A DNA stretch of 64,000 nt from CAYYJS01 sp964472315 (GCA_964472315.1 CAYYJS010000009.1:20415-84414), one strand, 5' to 3'; positions 18,709-27,636 are shown, numbered from the stretch's first letter. Notes: generated from the letters alone by a model not told the origin. Translations and numbers: made by a program.

Positions 18709-21572
18709 TTCCTGCCGACTACAACGGTGGATGTGGCGTTGCGGACGCATCGGAAGCCGACGCGGGCGTTGAATGCCGACGGGATGCCGCTGCCGCGGCT
18801 CGTGCAGCGCAGCAGGTCAATGTCGTTCATAAACGAGCCGCCGCGCATGACGCGCGACGTGTAGAAGCCGGCGTCGTTCGTGTCGAGGCATGGTGAATGG
18901 ACCGTCTGGTTGGCTCGCTGCGCGTAAGCGCGATCGAAGTACCAGTCTTCGCACCACTCCCAGACATTGCCGCCCATTCCGAAGAGACCGAGTTCATTGG
19001 GCGCGAATTCGGCGACGGGGTTTGTCCATTCCCACGGGTCGGTGGGTGCTCCGGGTCGCGCCGCGCAATTCGCCAGGAATATGCGCGTGCCGCCGTCATC
19101 GGCGTTCCGGTATCCGTCTTCGGCGCCCCAGGGGTAGGCAATATCCCTGCCGCCGGCGCGGGCGGCGTATTCCCACTCGGCTTCGGTCGGCAGGCGGAAC
19201 CCGTTTGCCGCGCGGTCGGTGATGACGGTTCCGTCGCGTTTGATGTCGTAGCAGGTATTGAGACCGGCCCGTGCGCTACGCCAATTGCAGTACTGGACGG
19301 CATCGAACCAGGTGACGCACACGGCGGGATGATCGTAGCGTTGCAGGAAACCCGGAGTGCGCCACGTAACGACGCTGCCCGAAAGCTCGGCGACGGTTCG
19401 GTAGCGCGTATCGGCGACAAATGCGGCGAACTGGTTACGCGACACCTCAGTGGTATCGATCAGGTAGCCGGGCAGGACAACCGTGTGCGGTGGGGTTTCG
19501 TCCTCCGCGCCTTCGCCGCGGGATCGGCCCTGATTGAACGTGCCGCCGCGAACGCAAGTCATACCTGGGGCTGCCGGCAGCATATCGGGTCCGCTCCATG
19601 TTGGCGGGGGCAGGCGCAACGGTGGGCCGACCGTCAGTGCGTCGATAGTCGAGAAGACAATCCGGTTTGTCGTGCCGATCGCGGCGATGCCGAATTCCAT
19701 CGAGCGGTCACGGGGTGCGCCCAAGGAGCGACCGTCGGTCAGGGCGACCTCAAGGTCGCCGTCGTCGTTGCGATGGATGGCGCTGATCTCGGAGAATGGG
19801 ACATCGATGCGTTCGCGACTGCCAACGGTTGCGTAGACGGCGATGCTTGGCGTGACGAAGTAGCCGCATATCACGCCACCGGAGCGCAAGCGACAGGATA
19901 CGGGTGGCAGTGGGTCCATGACGGTCCGTGCGGGGTTGAGCACCTTGACCATGCCGGAATCGGGGAGGATGACCGCCGTTCCTGCGACCGCGTTGATGTC
20001 GCTCTCGTCCACCGCCGTCACGCTCAGCGTGTCGCCTCCGACCGTCCGTACGACGCTTCGTTCGTTCGAGACATCGTGCAGGACCGACTCGATCCGCCCC
20101 ACGTCGATTTCGACCGTGCCGACTGCGGTCCGGAGGCGTATCTGCATTGGTATCGGTTCCAAGGTTTCCGGCGCCGCCGCCGGTGGTGTGATGCAGTCTT
20201 CCATCGCGCTTGCGATGGCGGGGACTTCGGGAACGGCGCTATCGATGCGTGGTTTCGTATAGATGCCCTGTATATCGGACCACGGGATTTCGACGGGCAT
20301 GCCGTTCGAAAGCAGGACGGCTTTGACTTTACGCGACTTGGGTGTGCAGAGGCGGGTGGCACGGCTGTGGGAGACAACGACCAGATGTTCTTTGTTGGCC
20401 CAGCTCAGGGAGAAGATGTTCTCGGGGTGCATCTGACGTTCCGCCGTCACGGGTACGACATCGTCTTCGTTGGCGAATTTCGCGCAGAAGACTTCGCCGG
20501 AGACGAGGTGCCATACCAGCCATCCGGCCGGCAGCGGGTGTGTCGTTTCGGCGAACCGGATGCGTGCGTAAGCGCCCAGAGCTAGCCGCGCGCCATCATC
20601 GCCATCGTTGCCTTTGATCGGAACCGGGATCGTCGCCGGTGTGAGCCGACCACTGAAAGTTTCGCCGAAGATCGTGCGAACCGACCACGCATCGTCCGTC
20701 GCGCTTGGCGTGATGTCCGCGACCGATTGCGACGGCAGTCGGAATCGTCCCCAAGCCGTGCGGACGTCCCACGCGACGGTGGGCAGGGCGATATCCTGTC
20801 GGGTGCCGTCCGTGGCGAGAACCACGGCTTGCCCGAGGAAGCCGCTGCCGGGCGGTTCGCCCATATCGGATGTGACGGCCGTACCGAGTATGCCCTTGAT
20901 ATGCGCCAGGTCCAGGCGGACCGTGTTGCCCAAGACGTCAGACGCCTCGATTGCGTCGGACGACCGCATGAGCATCCGTTCGACATAGCCGTTCATGAAC
21001 CGCACAATGGCCACCGCGCGTGTCTTGTCGTCGGTTTCCATGAAGAGGAACTTGACGGCGCTCAGCGCCCCGACGGGAAGCGTCCATCGTCCGCAGGCGT
21101 TTTCGACCTCGATGTCGAACCCCTCGGTGCGCAGCAGCACCTGACTGCCGTCCTCGAGCAGCACCTTGGCTCGTGACGGCGCATAAGCCAGTCGCCGGGC
21201 GCTGGGGGTCGTCACCAGAGCCGCCACCTGGCCGTCGCGCAGCGGTATCTCGCGCCAGGCATCGAGGAAACGGTAGGCCAGCCGACGGGATGTCAGGCGT
21301 GCGACCCAGATCGAACCATCCACGGCTTGCACATGATAGGTATCGGCGCCCGGCATGGCGGTGACGCTCTGGATCTCGGCCAGTTTGAAGCGGAGCCGTC
21401 CCGCCGTCGTTTCGAAGTCGAGCGTGTCGTTCCGGCACGCGAACTCCTGCGGGTCCGTCGCGTCGCGGAGCCTGATCGTGGCTGGCACGATATCCGGTTC
21501 GGTGCCGCGAGCGGCAAGGGATCCGGTCAAAATGGCGATTGCCGCCAGACGGCGGATAGGCGAAACAATCAT
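18705..21572 (-). CDS. Exported SUMF1/FGE-like protein with long N-terminal beta-repeat region
   Basis: 955 residues. ATG 21570-21572 has AAGGAG upstream and is followed by a signal peptide (RRLAAIAILTGSLAARG). Residues ~25-690 contain about five loosely repeated beta modules of the type 'V-L-x-D-G-x ... G-x-(F/V)-x-(I/L)-P-x-x-x-I'. The final ~230 residues form a SUMF1/FGE-sulfatase domain (RGGTFNQG, FRLPTEAEWEYAARAG, NVWEWCEDWY, RGGSF, GFRCVR). The paired active Cys of true formylglycine-generating enzymes (CX4C after RGGS) is not complete, so a binding rather than catalytic role is likely (inference). It is coupled to the C39-like lipoprotein gene. Confidence 0.85.
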   Translation of the reverse strand: MIVSPIRRLAAIAILTGSLAARGTEPDIVPATIRLRDATDPQEFACRNDTLDFETTAGRLRFKLAEIQSVTAMPGADTYHVQAVDGSIWVARLTSRRLAYRFLDAWREIPLRDGQVAALVTTPSARRLAYAPSRAKVLLEDGSQVLLRTEGFDIEVENACGRWTLPVGALSAVKFLFMETDDKTRAVAIVRFMNGYVERMLMRSSDAIEASDVLGNTVRLDLAHIKGILGTAVTSDMGEPPGSGFLGQAVVLATDGTRQDIALPTVAWDVRTAWGRFRLPSQSVADITPSATDDAWSVRTIFGETFSGRLTPATIPVPIKGNDGDDGARLALGAYARIRFAETTHPLPAGWLVWHLVSGEVFCAKFANEDDVVPVTAERQMHPENIFSLSWANKEHLVVVSHSRATRLCTPKSRKVKAVLLSNGMPVEIPWSDIQGIYTKPRIDSAVPEVPAIASAMEDCITPPAAAPETLEPIPMQIRLRTAVGTVEIDVGRIESVLHDVSNERSVVRTVGGDTLSVTAVDESDINAVAGTAVILPDSGMVKVLNPARTVMDPLPPVSCRLRSGGVICGYFVTPSIAVYATVGSRERIDVPFSEISAIHRNDDGDLEVALTDGRSLGAPRDRSMEFGIAAIGTTNRIVFSTIDALTVGPPLRLPPPTWSGPDMLPAAPGMTCVRGGTFNQGRSRGEGAEDETPPHTVVLPGYLIDTTEVSRNQFAAFVADTRYRTVAELSGSVVTWRTPGFLQRYDHPAVCVTWFDAVQYCNWRSARAGLNTCYDIKRDGTVITDRAANGFRLPTEAEWEYAARAGGRDIAYPWGAEDGYRNADDGGTRIFLANCAARPGAPTDPWEWTNPVAEFAPNELGLFGMGGNVWEWCEDWYFDRAYAQRANQTVHSPCLDTNDAGFYTSRVMRGGSFMNDIDLLRCTSRGSGIPSAFNARVGFRCVRNATSTVVVGRK

Positions 21573-21680
21573 AGCGAGACACTCCTTATGGTGATGGCGT
21601 ACGCGTAACCTACGACATGGCCAGCGATTGCGGAAGCCGGAAATGAGCCGTCCGCGTAACAGGCATGATTTACTGTGGAT

Positions 21681-21983
21681 GCCAAGCACAATACCGCGTC
21701 GGTATGGGACCAATTTGCTGTAGACTGGCTGGATCGTTGCAGTCATGATTTCAGTTCCTCATTGCCGCCTACGATCAGCGCCTTCGCCGCGGGCCAATGG
21801 CGTCGAAAGCGCGCGAGTCCGGATGCCCTATAGCCGACAAACAGTAGGCACGGATCTCCGAGACGTGCCCCGGCCGAGGGCCGGCCGCGCGCGGCGCGGC
21901 GTGCGCCTCGGAGATGCGCACATACGCTCGACATGCCAACGATCCAGGTTAGCTCATCACGCACAACATAGCAGGGCTCCAGC
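21681..21983. repeat. 303-bp direct repeat, copy A
   Basis: Nearly identical to 32951-33254 in the same orientation. The 21681-21746 end encodes, on the minus strand, a degenerate copy of the first ~20 residues of the PglF/CapD-type protein (PYRRGIVLG versus QYRHGIVLG in copy B). So copy A carries the orphan 5' end of a dehydratase gene. The rest includes a large imperfect palindrome (ATCTCCGAG...CTCGGAGAT, ~21856-21917). Recombination between A and B would delete 11.3 kb. Confidence 0.9.
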
Positions 21984-21989
21984 CCTTTC

Positions 21990-22151
21990 CATTTCGGAAT
22001 GCTCGAATGCCGGCGCGAAGTCTTCGACTTCAATCGCCGCCAATCCCACCTCGGCGCTCATCGCCAAAGAGCGCCACCGGGCAATCGCGCCATGAACAGT
22101 CCCCAGAACGGCAAGAGCCTCGGGTTCCGATAGGTAGAAGTGATCGGCCCA
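21990..22151 (-). pseudogene. HipA-like kinase C-terminal remnant
   Basis: About 54 codons with the typical HipA C-terminal pattern (HFYLSEPEALAVL, IARWRSLAMSAEVGL, IEVEDFAPAFEH). The start and kinase core are missing. It is joined at its left to repeat copy A and at its right to the AbiEii remnant, in a different frame. A scar of a HipBA-type toxin gene. Confidence 0.55.
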
Positions 22152-22181
22152 CCTTGGAAAAGGGGATGCTCCGCCGGGATA

Positions 22182-22571
22182 GCGCAGGCACAAGGGAGTC
22201 GAAATATCGCTTGAGAATCTCGAATTGTCCGGCGATGGATGAATCCAGCCCGCACTCCCGAGCCAGTGCCGCAAAAGGATCTTTCCAGAACCCGGGAGGC
22301 GGGGGAAGCAACGTCGGAATCGGGTGCGTATGCCGCCGCTCAAAGGTATCACGGATAGCGGCTGCAATTTGCGTTCGATTCAGCATGTTGTTGATCAATT
22401 TAATACCCAGGAACCGCCGGAATGCAGAAACAACCGGCACAAGAAGCGATCGAAGGCAACCTGGCGGCGAAGGCGTTGCACGTCCGTGCCCTCATCCTCC
22501 GCCAGCCGGATGAGCCGGTCTTCCAACGCCTTTCGGAACGCCGGTGCGGTTCTGTAGCTCTTTCCCGTCAT
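22182..22571 (-). pseudogene. AbiEii-type nucleotidyltransferase toxin, internally deleted
   Basis: The ATG at 22569-22571 begins a 58-codon frame with the AbiEii N-terminus (RQVAFDRFLCRLF...GGSWVLN) that stops just where the catalytic KGG segment should begin. Downstream, in another frame, the AbiEii C-terminal part is recognisable (TQIAAAIRDTFERRHTHPIP, WKDPFAALARECGLD). The catalytic middle is gone. It lies 14 bases after the AbiEi-like antitoxin gene, the normal order, so this was a type IV toxin-antitoxin pair whose toxin has decayed. Confidence 0.75.
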
Positions 22572-22585
22572 AATTGGTTCACGGA

Positions 22586-23182
22586 TTATTCATGGGCCCA
22601 AGACGGAATGTGGCCGCGGGCTATCGCTTCGGCGAATTCGGCCGCGGTGACGATTCCGCGCTGGCGCGCTTCACGAATGGCCTGCCTCACAATGTCCCGA
22701 GAAGCGGTGCCGGTTTGCAGAATATCCAGAATGGAACGTAGCGGGGTTGTCACCGCATAGCCGGATCTGCGCAGGATGTCGCTCTCGCCCAATACGCCGC
22801 GATGCAGGACCAGGCCCGACGGGATGGGCGCTCGCCTGCGGAAGGCCGGCGGAACCGTCATTTCCAGGCGGGCCGGCATGGCATCGGAAAGTTCATGGAT
22901 GCGCAGCGCGGTGAGGTGCGAATACACCCCTTGGGGCCGTCCGCGGCGGTCCCTCGCCCAAAGCGCCCAAAGGATCAGTTGCGCGTTGTCCTCTTGTGGG
23001 TAGCGCGCCAGACGATAGACGCCGCGGTGCACCCGCATCCAGTTGCCCACGCGCACCTGATAGGGATGGGTATTATCGGCAAATCCGGCCACAAGCGCTT
23101 GTCGGGTGGTAAAGAATCCACCTTGGGCTTCCGCCGTCTCCCAAAGCCGGTCTTGCGTCTCTTTGTTTTTCATGGCGCACAT
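22586..23182 (-). CDS. AbiEi-like antitoxin / transcriptional regulator
   Basis: 198 residues with the AbiEi architecture: N-terminal winged-helix (GGFFTTRQALVAGF, ~20-33), the conserved VHRGVYRLARYP segment, and a C-terminal antitoxin domain (THLTAL-type YSHLTALRIHELSD; TTPLRSILDIL; AIREARQRGIV). In type IV systems this protein represses its operon and counters the AbiEii nucleotidyltransferase. Its partner directly downstream is truncated, so it may be a solitary antitoxin. An in-frame ATG three codons in (MKNKETQ) is also possible. Confidence 0.85.
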   Translation of the reverse strand: MCAMKNKETQDRLWETAEAQGGFFTTRQALVAGFADNTHPYQVRVGNWMRVHRGVYRLARYPQEDNAQLILWALWARDRRGRPQGVYSHLTALRIHELSDAMPARLEMTVPPAFRRRAPIPSGLVLHRGVLGESDILRRSGYAVTTPLRSILDILQTGTASRDIVRQAIREARQRGIVTAAEFAEAIARGHIPSWAHE

Positions 23183-23228
23183 ATCCTCGCATTATATGAG
23201 GATTCGTGCAATAGAATACGCCGCCACC

Positions 23229-23482
23229 GGTTGGCAGTCTGGGGCTCAGTTGGCAGTCTGGGGATCAGTTGGCAGTCTGGGGATCAGTTGGCAGTCAGCA
23301 GTGGCAGTTGGCAGTCTGGGGGTCAGTTGGCAGTGGCAGTGGGCGGTGGGCAGTCTGGGGATCAGTTGGCAGTCTGGGGATCAGTTGGCAGTCTGGGGCA
23401 GCAGTCGGCAGTTGGCAGTCTGGGGATCAGTTGGCAGTCTGGGGATCAGTTGGCAGTCTGGGGATCAGTTGGCAGTCTGGGG
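23229..23482. repeat. Tandem degenerate repeat (CAGTCTGGGGATCAGTTGG)n
   Basis: About a dozen copies of a ~19-base unit CAGTCTGGGGATCAGTTGG, interrupted by variants (GGCAGTGGCAGT, CAGCAGTCGGCAGTTGG). It runs straight into the assembly gap. The long open frames here are translations of the repeat, not genes. Confidence 0.95.
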
Positions 23483-23582
23483 NNNNNNNNNNNNNNNNNN
23501 NNNNNNNNNNNNNNNNNNNNNNNNNNNNNNNNNNNNNNNNNNNNNNNNNNNNNNNNNNNNNNNNNNNNNNNNNNNNNNNNNN
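23483..23582. other. Assembly gap (100 N)
   Basis: Exactly 100 undetermined bases. Left flank is a CAGT-rich tandem repeat; right flank (23625-23690) is the related motif in reverse complement (CTGCCACTGCC type). The gap size is a placeholder and the join may be wrong. Confidence 0.99.
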
Positions 23583-23624
23583 ACGCCCTCAGATTCTCAA
23601 ATCCTTCCTTCTCCATATTGCCCC

Positions 23625-23690
23625 TTCTGCCACTGCCTACTGCCACTGCCCACTGCTACTGCCTACTGCCACTGCCAACCGACCATCCGT
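23625..23690. repeat. Degenerate (GCCACTGCCYACTGC)n repeat
   Basis: Short tandem array of ACTGCC-based units, reverse complement in style to the array at 23229-23482. Another copy lies at 25985-26085. Confidence 0.85.
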
Positions 23691-23708
23691 TTCGCAATAC
23701 TCTGCTTG

Positions 23709-24863
23709 TCAGCACAGGTGCCCCGCCCAGAGCTCGGTGAGGAAATGGTTGACAGGGAGGATTTCGACGCCGTCGTCTGTGCGACGTGGTTTCGGATCCA
23801 TGGACACCAGAATCGCCCGTTTCGGGCGGAATTCCTCTTTGAAGGCGCGCAGGCCGCGCAGATCATGGTTAGCAGCCATCCGGGTAGCCTTGACTTCAAG
23901 GGCGACTTCAGCCTCGCCAAGGATGAAGTCCACCTCCAGTTGTGATGCCGTGCGCCAGTAAGCAAGGGGTAACCCCTTGGCATAGTCACGCCAGGCAACC
24001 AGCTCCATGAAAACGAAATGCTCCAGCGCCCGCCCCCAGAGTTCAGAGCCCGGTTCAATCGTTCCCCGGCGTGCCAGTGCCCCGGCGACTCCGACATCGA
24101 AGAAGTAGAACCGGGGGGCATGGATGGTCCGCCGCCGTGCCCGGCGCGTATAGGCAGGCAGGACATGCCCGAGCAGGGTCTGTTCCAGAATCTCGAAATA
24201 TGCCTTTACCGTCGGGGCACTGACCCCGCAATCGCGTGCGATGTTCTGGTAGACGACCATCTCACCATTTGTCAGCGCCGCCATTTCCAGAAAGCGACCG
24301 AATGCGGGAAGATTCCTCACCATGGCTTCCGATGCGATCTCCTCGCGCAAATAGGCCCCGACATAGGCATCGCGCAAGGTGCGGCTGTCCATGGTTCCGT
24401 AGTGGGGTGGCAGCAGCCCTTGGTTAAGGGCACTGGTCAGGTCGAAATCAGGAATCTCGGACGACGTCAGGGGATGAAGCTGCAGGGTTGGCGCACGCCC
24501 GCCGAGCAGATTGGCGTATCCTCGCTTGACCTTACGGGCACTTGAGCCGCAAAGAATGAAGCGCAGTCCCATCCGTTCGATCATCCAATGCACCTCATCC
24601 AGCAGATCCGGTACCTTCTGGATTTCGTCGATGATGATCGGGGTGTCTTGGTTGGTTCCCGTCAGCTTGCGTTGCTGCAATTCCTGCCTAATAAGACCGG
24701 GATTCTGAAGGAGTCGCCTGTATTCGCCCGACAGCAGCAGGTCGTACACGATGGCATCCGGGAAATGCGTGCGCAGCAACGTGCTTTTGCCCGTTTGGCG
24801 CGGGCCCCATAGAAAGCAGCTATGGCGATTACACAGACCTAAATCAATGATTCGTTTGTACAT
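23709..24863 (-). CDS. AAA_14/DUF4143 ATPase
   Basis: 384 residues. N-terminal AAA domain with Walker A FLWGPRQTGKSTLL (~17-30), Walker B PIIIDEIQKVPDLL (~75-88), sensor LRFILCGSSARKVKRG. Middle winged-helix region (YQNIARDCGVSAPTVKAYFEIL) and C-terminal DUF4143 domain with a restriction-endonuclease-like core (ALEHFVFMELVAWRD, LEVDFILGEAEVALEVKA). The family is abundant in accessory regions; its function is not established, with mobile or selfish behaviour suspected. No partner gene. Confidence 0.9.
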   Translation of the reverse strand: MYKRIIDLGLCNRHSCFLWGPRQTGKSTLLRTHFPDAIVYDLLLSGEYRRLLQNPGLIRQELQQRKLTGTNQDTPIIIDEIQKVPDLLDEVHWMIERMGLRFILCGSSARKVKRGYANLLGGRAPTLQLHPLTSSEIPDFDLTSALNQGLLPPHYGTMDSRTLRDAYVGAYLREEIASEAMVRNLPAFGRFLEMAALTNGEMVVYQNIARDCGVSAPTVKAYFEILEQTLLGHVLPAYTRRARRRTIHAPRFYFFDVGVAGALARRGTIEPGSELWGRALEHFVFMELVAWRDYAKGLPLAYWRTASQLEVDFILGEAEVALEVKATRMAANHDLRGLRAFKEEFRPKRAILVSMDPKPRRTDDGVEILPVNHFLTELWAGHLC

Positions 24864-24919
24864 GACAAAACGATATACTACTTTAGTGTGTCATAGCAAG
24901 GGCTTTGCGCGATCCATCA

Positions 24920-25030
24920 GCCGCTTGTGGCCATCAAGCCTTGCGTGATGCCATCGAACTCGCGCGCGAACTCCGGGATCAGATGGCCGGGAATCAGGTT
25001 GCAGGCCTGCCGGAACACGGTATGCTTGCT
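24920..25030 (-). pseudogene. Probable transposase N-terminal remnant (DUF4372/IS4 type)
   Basis: The minus-strand frame 24917-25123 contains KHTVFRQACNLIPGHLIPEF, which resembles the DUF4372 N-terminus of IS4-type transposases, then ends. The rest of the 24864-25227 interval shows no other coding signal. The match is short. Confidence 0.35.
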
Positions 25031-25227
25031 TCTCGTCGGCCGGGAAGGTCCGCCCTTGCGGGCGCTTGGTGCTTTGCGGCATCGGGGTTGGTGTTTTTTC
25101 ATATGCCGGTAGGCTACAGGCAAACGGCCTCCCGGTCGGCACTTTTTTCGCGCCAGTGGGTGAGCCTATGGGATGCTAGTGGTTTCAAATGTGTACTCAC
25201 GTTATCAAGAGGATTGCCTGTCCAGTT

Positions 25228-25650
25228 TCAGGATAAAAGCCTTGTCTTGACCCTGAAATGGCGAGCAGCTTTTGCCAGTCCGGCGTCCGCTGTCAGCAGC
25301 AGGGCGTCTGCATCAAAACAAACGGCCAGATGCAGCGCATCCAGCGTGCGCAATGGTACGTCAAATCGGCCAATCCATGATCCGGCAATGTCATAGTGAC
25401 TTGCTTCGATTGGCAAACGCGAATAGCAGCCGGAATCCAGGTGCAGGCGGAACCGGGTCAGAATTTCCAAGCCATCTTCCTTTACAAGCGTTCCTTCGCG
25501 GATTCTCCGTGCAACGGCAGACTGCAGTTCCACTTCGACAAGTTGAGAGATCAGAGGGGGTACGCCTTCCAGAATGGCGGCCTCGGCTTGTTCGCTAAGT
25601 GCTTCAGGGCAGTAATAGGCGGCCAGAACGCTTGTGTCGACATACGTCAT
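25228..25650 (-). CDS. vapC: VapC-family PIN-domain ribonuclease toxin
   Basis: 140 residues. PIN acidic residues are in place: Asp in TYVDTSVLAAYY (~5), Glu in LVEVELQSA (~40), Asp in LRTLDALHLAV (~100) and Asp in LLTADAGLAKAA (~120). A Mg-dependent RNase toxin held in check by the antitoxin encoded just upstream. The ATG overlaps the antitoxin stop by one base (TGATG). Confidence 0.93.
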   Translation of the reverse strand: MTYVDTSVLAAYYCPEALSEQAEAAILEGVPPLISQLVEVELQSAVARRIREGTLVKEDGLEILTRFRLHLDSGCYSRLPIEASHYDIAGSWIGRFDVPLRTLDALHLAVCFDADALLLTADAGLAKAARHFRVKTRLLS

Positions 25651-25886
25651 CAAAACCGCGCCTCATTGCGGGATCGGATCACCGTATTTGACAAAGGCGA
25701 TTTTGCAGACACAATCTTTTCCCTGAACTGCCGCAGGCTAGGCAGACTTGCCCCCGCAACCTTCGCCGGAACGAGATATGCAGCCTGTTTACCGTGTCGT
25801 GTGATCTCTATGGTTTCCCCGCTCTGCACACGGTCAATCAACGCAGAAAACGTCGATCGTGCTTCCTTGATGCTTCTTGTTATCAT
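25650..25886 (-). CDS. Phd/YefM-family antitoxin
   Basis: 78 residues. The N-terminal Phd/YefM pattern is clear (ITRSIKEARSTFSALIDRVQSGETIEITRHGKQAAYLVP, read in parts). The C-terminus should bind the VapC-type toxin. It is first in a two-gene operon and expected to autoregulate it. Confidence 0.92.
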   Translation of the reverse strand: MITRSIKEARSTFSALIDRVQSGETIEITRHGKQAAYLVPAKVAGASLPSLRQFREKIVSAKSPLSNTVIRSRNEARF

Positions 25887-25984
25887 ATCAGCACTCCTCC
25901 CTCTCCAATGAGTACAAACATAATGTACACAATCGAGAGGGGGTCAGTCAAGTGCGCCAGCATACGCCACCCAGGGTTGCACCT

Positions 25985-26085
25985 GTCAACTGCCCCCCGC
26001 CAACTGCTACTGCCCCCTGCCACTGCCCACTGCCCCTGCCCCTGCCCACTGCTACTGCCCCTGCCAACTGCTACCTTCCCACCAC
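25985..26085. repeat. Degenerate (CTGCC)n low-complexity repeat
   Basis: ACTGCC/CCCCTGCC units repeated without strict period in the gap between the antitoxin gene and the phosphoglycosyl transferase. Same family as 23625-23690; shorter pieces near 26676 and 27127. Confidence 0.85.
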
Positions 26086-26661
26086 CGCCCACACGGTCTT
26101 CAACAGAATCCCAACATCCCCCCAAAAGCTCCTTGTCCGCACATACTCCTCGTACAGATCGAGTTTCCGCGGCAGGATCACTTCGCGGTAGGTGCGCTCC
26201 GGGTCGGGCGAGGCGGCCAGGATATCCTCCTCATTCCGGAACTCGATCGAGGCCGGATCGGTGATGCCAGGCCGGACCGTAAGCACCCTTGCCCACCGCT
26301 CCGGATAGGCCTCGACCCACTTGCGGACCTCCGGCCGTGGCCCCACCAGCGACATATCGCCCTTCAGCACATTCCAGAGCTGAGGCAGTTCGTCGAGCTT
26401 GGTCTTGCGCAGGAACGCCCCGACGCGGGTGACGCGTGCGGCGGATCCGGCATCGAACGACCCCTGCTCCGTGCCTTTTCGGACAGTCATGGTGCGGAAC
26501 TTGAACAGCATGAAGTCACGACCGCCGAGTCCCGCACGACACTGCCGGAACAGTCCAGGCAACCCTGATTCCGCGACCACGGCCAGCCACATAAGACCCA
26601 GAAGCGGGGATAGCACCACCAATCCAGCCAAAGCCCCGACAACATCCATCAACCGTTTCAT
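26071..26661 (-). CDS. Monotopic phosphoglycosyl transferase (bacterial sugar transferase)
   Basis: 196 residues from the ATG at 26659-26661. Starts the glycan by moving a phospho-sugar from a UDP-sugar to undecaprenyl phosphate. One re-entrant membrane helix (VVGALAGLVVLSPLLGLMWLAVV), then FKFRTM, the catalytic-type LRKTKLDELPQLWNVLKGDMSLVGPRP block, and RPGITDPASIEF. It is isolated among repeats, apart from the main glycan operon, and is the second such enzyme in the window. Confidence 0.93.
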   Translation of the reverse strand: MKRLMDVVGALAGLVVLSPLLGLMWLAVVAESGLPGLFRQCRAGLGGRDFMLFKFRTMTVRKGTEQGSFDAGSAARVTRVGAFLRKTKLDELPQLWNVLKGDMSLVGPRPEVRKWVEAYPERWARVLTVRPGITDPASIEFRNEEDILAASPDPERTYREVILPRKLDLYEEYVRTRSFWGDVGILLKTVWAVVGR

Positions 26662-26725
26662 GCTTCTGCCGACGCCCCACTGCCCACTGCTGTGACACCG
26701 CCGTGACACGCTGCAACGGCCGCGC

Positions 26726-27058
26726 CTATACCCCCAGCAAGTACCGGACGAGAGAGGCATACGGCACATGAGCGATACGCGATGGTTCACGCTGGCGGCC
26801 AAGAATCAGACTGTTCCTGTATAGCATGACTTGCTTCAACTCCTCGGGCCGAAGTTGCAGGGTCCATTTGACTTCAACAGGCCAGAACGTCCCGTCCCGC
26901 AGGTAGGCGATATCTACCTCTCCCTTGGCACCCTTGAGGTAATAGGTCTTCCCGTATTTCCGGCCGAAATGAGCGGCACGCCGCAAATGCGGGTCTTCGC
27001 TGAAGAACCGTTCGGAAGACTCCCTGAAGAGGTTGTGAATTAGAACTTCGTCCTTCAT
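26726..27058 (-). CDS. DUF4143-type C-terminal domain fragment (nuclease-like), no ATPase part
   Basis: 110 residues beginning MKDEVLIHNLFRESSERF. Only the C-terminal PD-(D/E)XK-like part of a DUF4143 ATPase is present (YYLKGAKGEVDIAYL; FWPVEVKWTLQLRPEEL). The ATG and its upstream flank are duplicated at 33255-33363. It may be a truncated remnant or a stand-alone domain. Confidence 0.55.
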   Translation of the reverse strand: MKDEVLIHNLFRESSERFFSEDPHLRRAAHFGRKYGKTYYLKGAKGEVDIAYLRDGTFWPVEVKWTLQLRPEELKQVMLYRNSLILGRQREPSRIAHVPYASLVRYLLGV

Positions 27059-27121
27059 GGCACCGGATTCTGACAGCACCCGACAGGTTGGTCAATGCCT
27101 ATTGACCAAACATGGTCACCG
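27005..27121. repeat. ~115-bp direct repeat (with 33255-33363)
   Basis: Covers the start codon and upstream region of the DUF4143 fragment gene (TTCGGAAGACTCCCTGAAGAGGTTGTG ... GACCAAACATGGTCACCGC). The second copy at 33255-33363 is fused to the 303-bp repeat. Confidence 0.8.
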
Positions 27122-27348
27122 CTCTATGCCCACTGCCCACTATCCACCCGACTTCGCTAAGGCTATGTCGGTCAACCTGCCCACCGTCCCCTGTCTCAAA
27201 AAGTCTACAGTCTGCAGTCTCTCCGCCCCCCCCCCGCTGAACTCCATCACCCAACGGTTCATCATACGGTTGCCTGGCCGCTTGAAGGTGTCGCGAAGAA
27301 CGAACCGCACTTGGCATAGAGCCGGTTGACGCAGTCGGTGATAAAGGA

Positions 27349-27636
27349 GTGAAAGGTGCAACATGCGAAGCATCGAGTTTGGGAATGGCGATGGCGTCTG
27401 GCTTGCTGGTATTGAGCGGGACAGCCTTCAGGCAGCAGGTGAAGGCCACGGGCGGATTTGTGACGAACTACAACGATGCGGACGGCGCAAGCTGGACGGT
27501 GCATATTTTCAGGACCGTGGGGGCGAACAGTCAGCCCCGGCGAAGCAGGAAGCGGAACGTAACGGGATCCGATCTCCGGGGACGTCTCGGCTGCGCCTCG
27601 CCTTGGCTCACAGAGGTCTACAACGGAGCAGCATAG
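27349..27636 (+). pseudogene. Possible surface-protein fragment
   Basis: A plus-strand frame with an unusual stretch KATGGFVTNYNDADGASWTV then HIFRTVG, which resembles the repeat starts of large secreted adhesin-like proteins of this group. It runs into the dispersed repeat at 27581-27625 and has no downstream continuation. Weak support. The remainder of 27059-27663 shows only repeats. Confidence 0.3.
27581..27625. repeat. Dispersed repeat 'CTCGGCTGCGCCTCGCCTTGGCTCACAGAG', copy 1
   Basis: About 30 bases shared with two tandem copies at 29406-29455 and 29466-29515. No coding sense. Confidence 0.85.

Noticed and set aside
23229..23482. CRISPR array
   Set aside because: Units are contiguous with no unique spacers and variable length; no cas genes in the window.
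23229..23961. Long open frames through the CAGTCTGGGG array and N gap
   Set aside because: They are translations of the tandem repeat and of undetermined bases.
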